In this document: one piece after another, positions 7,857-11,031 of the stretch | Position numbering within the stretch: position 1 is the stretch's first letter | Layout: each line of letters starts with the position of its first letter | Assembly: GCA_003550305.1 (NCBI GenBank) | Contig: QKYT01000314.1 | Location: 1 to 11,031 of the forward strand | Origin: Glomus cerebriforme | Taxonomy: Eukaryota > Glomeromycota > Glomeromycetes > Glomerales > Glomeraceae | Length of the DNA: 11,031 bases | Reading direction: 5' to 3' | The notes under the pieces: model-generated | Database searches by the model: none | What the model saw: the letters and a program-made list of their open reading frames with translations, nothing else | What the model was told of the DNA's origin: nothing | Program-made: the position numbers and the translations under genes

Positions 7857-8771
7857 GAATTCAGTTGGGCTTCTTCAGAAATACAAATAAAGTTGAAAAT
7901 TTTTTTTCATTTTCGTTCTTCTTTTCATTTTCATTCAAATTTTATTAATACTGTTTCCTTCCTTTTCATCTAGATTTTGCCTGTATTCTTTTAAGATGGC
8001 AGGCAGGTATATTGGAATTTTTTATTGTTTATCATTTCAAACTTTTATACTAATGCCATTTATTTTTTTTCTTTTCTTTTAGAATTCGGCTAGCTTCTTC
8101 AAGATGATGGGTATGCTAGAATTCTCTTTAGATTTCAACTGGATTCTTCAGGACAGTGATATAAGATTTTTTTGTTTTTGTTTTTCTTTATATTAACTAG
8201 CATTTTCTTTTTTTCTTTAGGACTTTTGGTTGGGCTCTTCAAAACTACAGGTATTTTTCTTTTATAGACTCTCTTCAGTTTCAACATTGAATACTTTAAT
8301 AAGTTTCATAATGAAACTTACAAATAATTTTTGTTTTTTAAAAATATTTTACTAATATTTCATTATTTCTTTTTTGTAAATTCTGAGAAGATTCAATTTG
8401 GGATACCTGGGAATTGGAATGGTAAGTTTCTTTACAAAACTTACCATTTTGTTTATTTTTTTTTAATTAGAAATATTTTCTAACATTTCTTTCATTTCTT
8501 TTTTGTAGGATTCAGTTTGGATGATGTAAATGATAAGTTTTATAATAAATTATTACGAAACTTTAAAATTTTTTACTTTTTTTTTATTAGAAACGTTTTC
8601 TAACATTTCTTTTATTTCTTTTTGGAGGATTCAGCTTCTTGAATTTGAGATGATGAGATGGTAAGGTTCATAACAAAATGTTACAAAACTTTACTTTTTT
8701 TCAATTAGAAACGTTTTTTAATATTTCTTTCATTTCTTTTTTGTAAGATTTGGCATCTTGAGTTGGGATGA
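7857..8771 (+). repeat. Tandem array of exon-like modules with splice-site-like borders
   Basis: At least eight diverged copies of a block resembling GATTCAGTTGGGCTTCTTCA are separated by T-rich spacers. Block starts are about 7857, 7974, 8083, 8221, 8391, 8510, 8629 and 8748, with a partial one at 8132. Most blocks are preceded by a long T-rich tract ending in AG, like a 3' splice site, and several end at a GT consensus: GTATAT 8007, GTATGC 8111, GTATTT 8251, GTAAGT 8422, GTAAGG 8661. Blocks are 23-36 nt. The last four are spaced exactly 119 bp apart. Whether any are spliced cannot be told from sequence. Frames differ between blocks and no protein is evident. Confidence 0.7.
8300..8770 (+). 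repeat. 119-bp tandem units with two conserved internal hairpins
   Basis: Each unit holds a donor-side inverted repeat: perfect at 8300-8320 (TAAGTTTCAT/ATGAAACTTA) and at 8421-8445 (GGTAAGTTT/AAACTTACC), weaker near 8533 and 8660. A second short inverted repeat, TTAGAAAnnTTTTCTAA, lies at 8467-8483 and 8587-8603, with a decayed copy at 8705-8721. A T-rich tract and the GATTCAG block follow. The hairpin positions are kept although the bases differ. Confidence 0.65.
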
Positions 8772-9062
8772 TAATTAGCAAAAGAAGAAATAGATTAGGT
8801 GATTGTACAATAGAAGCATGTATGTGTTTAAATTCTTGGATAGCAATATTAAATAATTAGAAAATATAAATGTGATTATATTTTTTTTAAAATTTATATT
8901 TTTAGTGCATATAAATATATAAATATTATATAATTACAAAGTAACAAATAAAATTACATTTATAAATAGTTTAATAAATATTATATAATATAATGAATTA
9001 TAAAATTTGCAAAAATAATTATTAATCCATTGATTCTATCAATTCCATCAACCCCATTAACT

Positions 9063-9149
9063 TCAAGTTAGACCGGATCATAACTTAAAATTTTTCAAGT
9101 TGGATCAAACCACAACTTTGAAATATCAAGTCAGATTGGACCACAACTT
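9063..9149. repeat. Right subterminal repeats of the hAT-type element (three 24-bp units)
   Basis: Three units begin at 9063, 9095 and 9126, each TCAAGT followed by a purine/pyrimidine core and ending in AACTT. The spacing is 32 and 31 bp, and almost all differences between units are transitions. They carry the same AAGTYRGA core, in the same orientation, as the left cluster. The spacing of about three helical turns fits protein binding on one face of DNA. Confidence 0.65.
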
Positions 9150-9230
9150 GAAAAACTTTTAAATTAGATTGGATTGATCACATTAGTCCAGTTTAGTCTG
9201 GTTTAGTTCAGCTTAGACTTAACAACACTA

Positions 9231-9238
9231 CTAAGGCC
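9231..9238. repeat. Right 8-bp target-site duplication of the hAT-type element
   Basis: CTAAGGCC abuts the right terminal repeat and pairs with CTAAGATC on the left. Confidence 0.65.
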
Positions 9239-9388
9239 TATAAAAAAGTAAAAGTTAATGTAAAATTTAATACAAAAACCAAGGTAGAAACTAAAATAGA
9301 AGCTAAAAAAAAGAAGTCGTATTAAAAAATAATATTATAAAGAATTCTTAATAGAATTTTGAAAAAAATCTAATATTTATTTTTATTT

Positions 9389-9709
9389 TCATATATATGA
9401 AAAAAATATACCCTTAAAATATTTATTGTTTCTAGAAACATAAAATCCTAATGTAAAAATGACATTATCTAATATGCTAGATAGATCACAACTATTAAGA
9501 ATTTCAAAACCAATTATCATATTATTATTCACAACTGTTTTAAAATTCAAAACTGCTTTAAAAACTAGAATTACTCTAAAAATCTTTTGAGTAATTTCTT
9601 CTCTTAATATATCATATCCAATAATACTCTTTGTATTAAACCTATCTTCTAATTCAAAACTTATGACATCCTTATTTTCAAATGTTAAAATGATTAATAT
9701 TTTTATTAA
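9389..9709 (-). pseudogene. Retropepsin-like aspartic protease fragment of an LTR-type retroelement
   Basis: A 106-codon minus-strand frame without ATG runs from just after a stop at 9710-9712 to a TGA at 9389-9391. Its order of features fits the C-terminal half of a Gypsy-type retroviral aspartic protease: residues 18-46 with the pattern FEL-x-D then TKSIIG and KIFRV (flap-side strands), then MIIGFEIL at 64-71, equivalent to the family's conserved ILG-x-D-x-L, and a following DNVIFTLG strand at 81-88. The catalytic D-T/S-G segment should lie about 65-70 residues upstream. At about 9721-9729 another frame has an Asp codon at that distance, but stops surround it. No gag, reverse transcriptase or integrase remains nearby. 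I read it as a degenerate remnant, cut off on the 3' side before or at the hAT-type element. A host retropepsin-like domain is the alternative. Confidence 0.5.
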
Positions 9710-9712
9710 TTA

Positions 9713-10960
9713 TATTAAACTTAATGATCAAGAGTAATTTTTATAAATAGTAATATTAGTACTTCCAAATTAATTATTATTTTTTTATAATTGTAAATTT
9801 AAAGATAAATAATATTTTTTAAAATTTTACTAATTAATATTAAAAAAAATTTTTGTTAAAATTGTTAAATAATTTTTATATTAATATAATTAACAAAAGG
9901 GAAACAGATCTAATTAGTATAAATAAACCTTTATTTTTATTAAATATTAAAATTATTAGATATCACTTATTTAAAAATAAAAAGCACTTTTATTACTGCC
10001 AATTTTACTAGTACTAGAATGATATTAAGTTAAACTTCCCCTTAAATCATAAGATAATCGGTAAAAGTAGTTTAATTTATTTAATAAGCAGATCGAATAA
10101 TTTATAATATATATATGTATTTAAAAATACAAATTCTATTAGGCAAAATTTTATTAATTATAAAGCAAATTATATTTTACAATACTGCATATAAAAAAAG
10201 TACTGAACTTTAAGATGGTAATAGCAACCATAATTTTAAATATGTATTCCAATATTATTAACAAAATTTTACCTTTACGAATTTAACTAGTATCATACAT
10301 TAATATATAACAGTACTATGATTGATATCATAATAAATAAAGTGTGATAATTATAATTTTACATATTATAAAAAAACTGTTTTCAAAATACTTATGAAAA
10401 AATAAAATATGCAGATATAACGTAAAGTAATAATTATTTTACTATAATTATGGTAATATTACTATTACATGATCAAATAAATACTTAATATCTTCTAGCT
10501 AATTTTTAACTACTATATTTAATATTATATTCATTTAAATTTGAAATAGAATTTGCTATAAACAATTTAATTTATTGTATATATATTATCTATTGAATTT
10601 TATTATTGCTAAGATGAAAAAAAAAAATTTTTCTTATTTTTTTTTACTTTTTTCTAAAACTTATTTTTTTTAATTTTTTTTGAAAGCTAATTTTTAATGT
10701 CAGTATAAACTATCTTTTAGATCTTATAATTTTTATTTATTTTTCTATAGTATGTAAAATACTTTTCTAACTCTTTTCTAAAATTATAATATGTTAATAT
10801 CAGTTTGTGATATACAGTATATTTTTACTTTACTTTTTAGTATTAGAAAATTTTAAATATAGGTCAAAAAAAGTTTAGATACTTTCAACTTTTCATGCAA
10901 ATTAGTGGTATATCATTTTTTTAATATAATTATATTAAAGAGTAATATATCATTTAAATT
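9713..10960. other. AT-rich region without recognisable genes
   Basis: About 1.25 kb of A/T-rich sequence. Short open stretches occur on both strands (for example around 9980-10060 on the minus strand), but none is long or recognisable. A possible DNA-transposon terminus starts near 10861 (GGTCAAAAAAAGTTTAGATA), resembling the ends of Tc1/mariner elements. Its partner end is not visible, so it is not annotated separately. Confidence 0.5.
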
Positions 10961-11031
10961 AAATTATAGAACTACTCTATAATTTGGATACTACTCTATA
11001 ATCTAAATATCACTCCATAATCTAAATATCA
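10961..11031. repeat. 19-bp tandem repeat at the window edge, with a leading stem-loop
   Basis: Three units of CTACTCTATAATCTAAATA type occupy 10972-10990, 10991-11009 and 11010-11028, and a fourth begins at 11029 and leaves the window. The first unit overlaps a perfect 10-bp stem with a 5-nt loop (AAATTATAGA at 10961-10970 and TCTATAATTT at 10976-10985). This is probably the start of a minisatellite whose length cannot be judged here. Confidence 0.75.

Larger units (their letters stand above)
7575..9230. mobile_element. Non-autonomous hAT-type DNA transposon (1656 bp)
   Basis: The left end, TAGTATTGTTAA, and the inverted right end, TAGTGTTGTTAA, match at 11 of 12 positions and are both followed by GTCT. 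Flanking 8-bp duplications (CTAAGATC and CTAAGGCC) match at 6 of 8. An 8-bp duplication, short terminal repeats starting TAG and clusters of a subterminal motif near both ends are hAT-superfamily hallmarks. No hAT transposase (dimerisation domain or zinc finger) is readable in any frame. The interior instead holds a tandem array of exon-like modules (7857-8771) and an AT-rich stretch (8776-9040). The differences in ends and duplication suggest an old insertion. It would need a transposase from elsewhere. Confidence 0.75.

Noticed and set aside
9245..9330. Short plus-strand frame ending in a Lys-rich tail (VETKIEAKKKKSY)
   Set aside because: Only about 28 codons next to the hAT target site, with a six-base periodic composition; a stop lies just upstream in the reconstructed empty site.
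10861..10915. Tc1/mariner-like terminus
   Set aside because: GGTCAAAAAAAGTTTAGATA looks like such an end, but no inverted partner or TA duplication can be shown within the window.

Overview
The window looks like nuclear DNA from a very AT-rich fungus. An arbuscular mycorrhizal fungus (Glomeromycotina, Rhizophagus-like) is my best guess. The reasons are the spliced gene with four short introns (71-82 bp), A/T-rich flanks with long homopolymers, heavy loading with decayed transposons, and a peroxisomal targeting signal on the one clear enzyme. That last point argues against anaerobic chytrids, the other very AT-rich fungi. The organism call is inference.

Layout. Bases 1-140 are the 3' end of a gene that enters from the left and ends in a Ser/Thr/Asn-rich tail. 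Bases 848-2022 are a complete five-exon gene for a 289-residue classical short-chain dehydrogenase/reductase (SDR) ending in SKL, a canonical PTS1. I see no other intact protein gene in the remaining 9 kb.

The rest is a graveyard of mobile elements. (a) A small hairpin repeat lies at 2169-2251. (b) A Mutator-like non-autonomous element (2815-3664) has inverted ends and a perfect 10-bp target duplication, and carries two 84-bp direct repeats with a tRNA A-box-like core. (c) A 2.8-kb giant imperfect palindrome (4088-6886) has arms of about 1.3 kb, and the left arm appears to have lost G and C preferentially. (d) A foldback element lies at 7247-7442. (e) A hAT-type non-autonomous element (7575-9230) has 12-bp terminal inverted repeats and an 8-bp target duplication. 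Its two ends carry copies of an AAGTCAGA-type motif, and its interior is a tandem array of exon-like blocks bounded by splice-site-like AG and GT, spaced exactly 119 bp in its last part. (f) A minus-strand fragment (9389-9709) reads as the C-terminal half of a retroviral-type aspartic protease. (g) A 19-bp tandem repeat runs off the right edge.

The two genes point the same way with about 0.7 kb between them. Nothing in the sequence links their functions. The elements sit next to each other in the gene-free part, as expected for a repeat-rich compartment beside an isolated gene. The two features most worth following up are the giant palindrome, a potential double-stranded RNA source, and the exon-like module array inside the hAT element.
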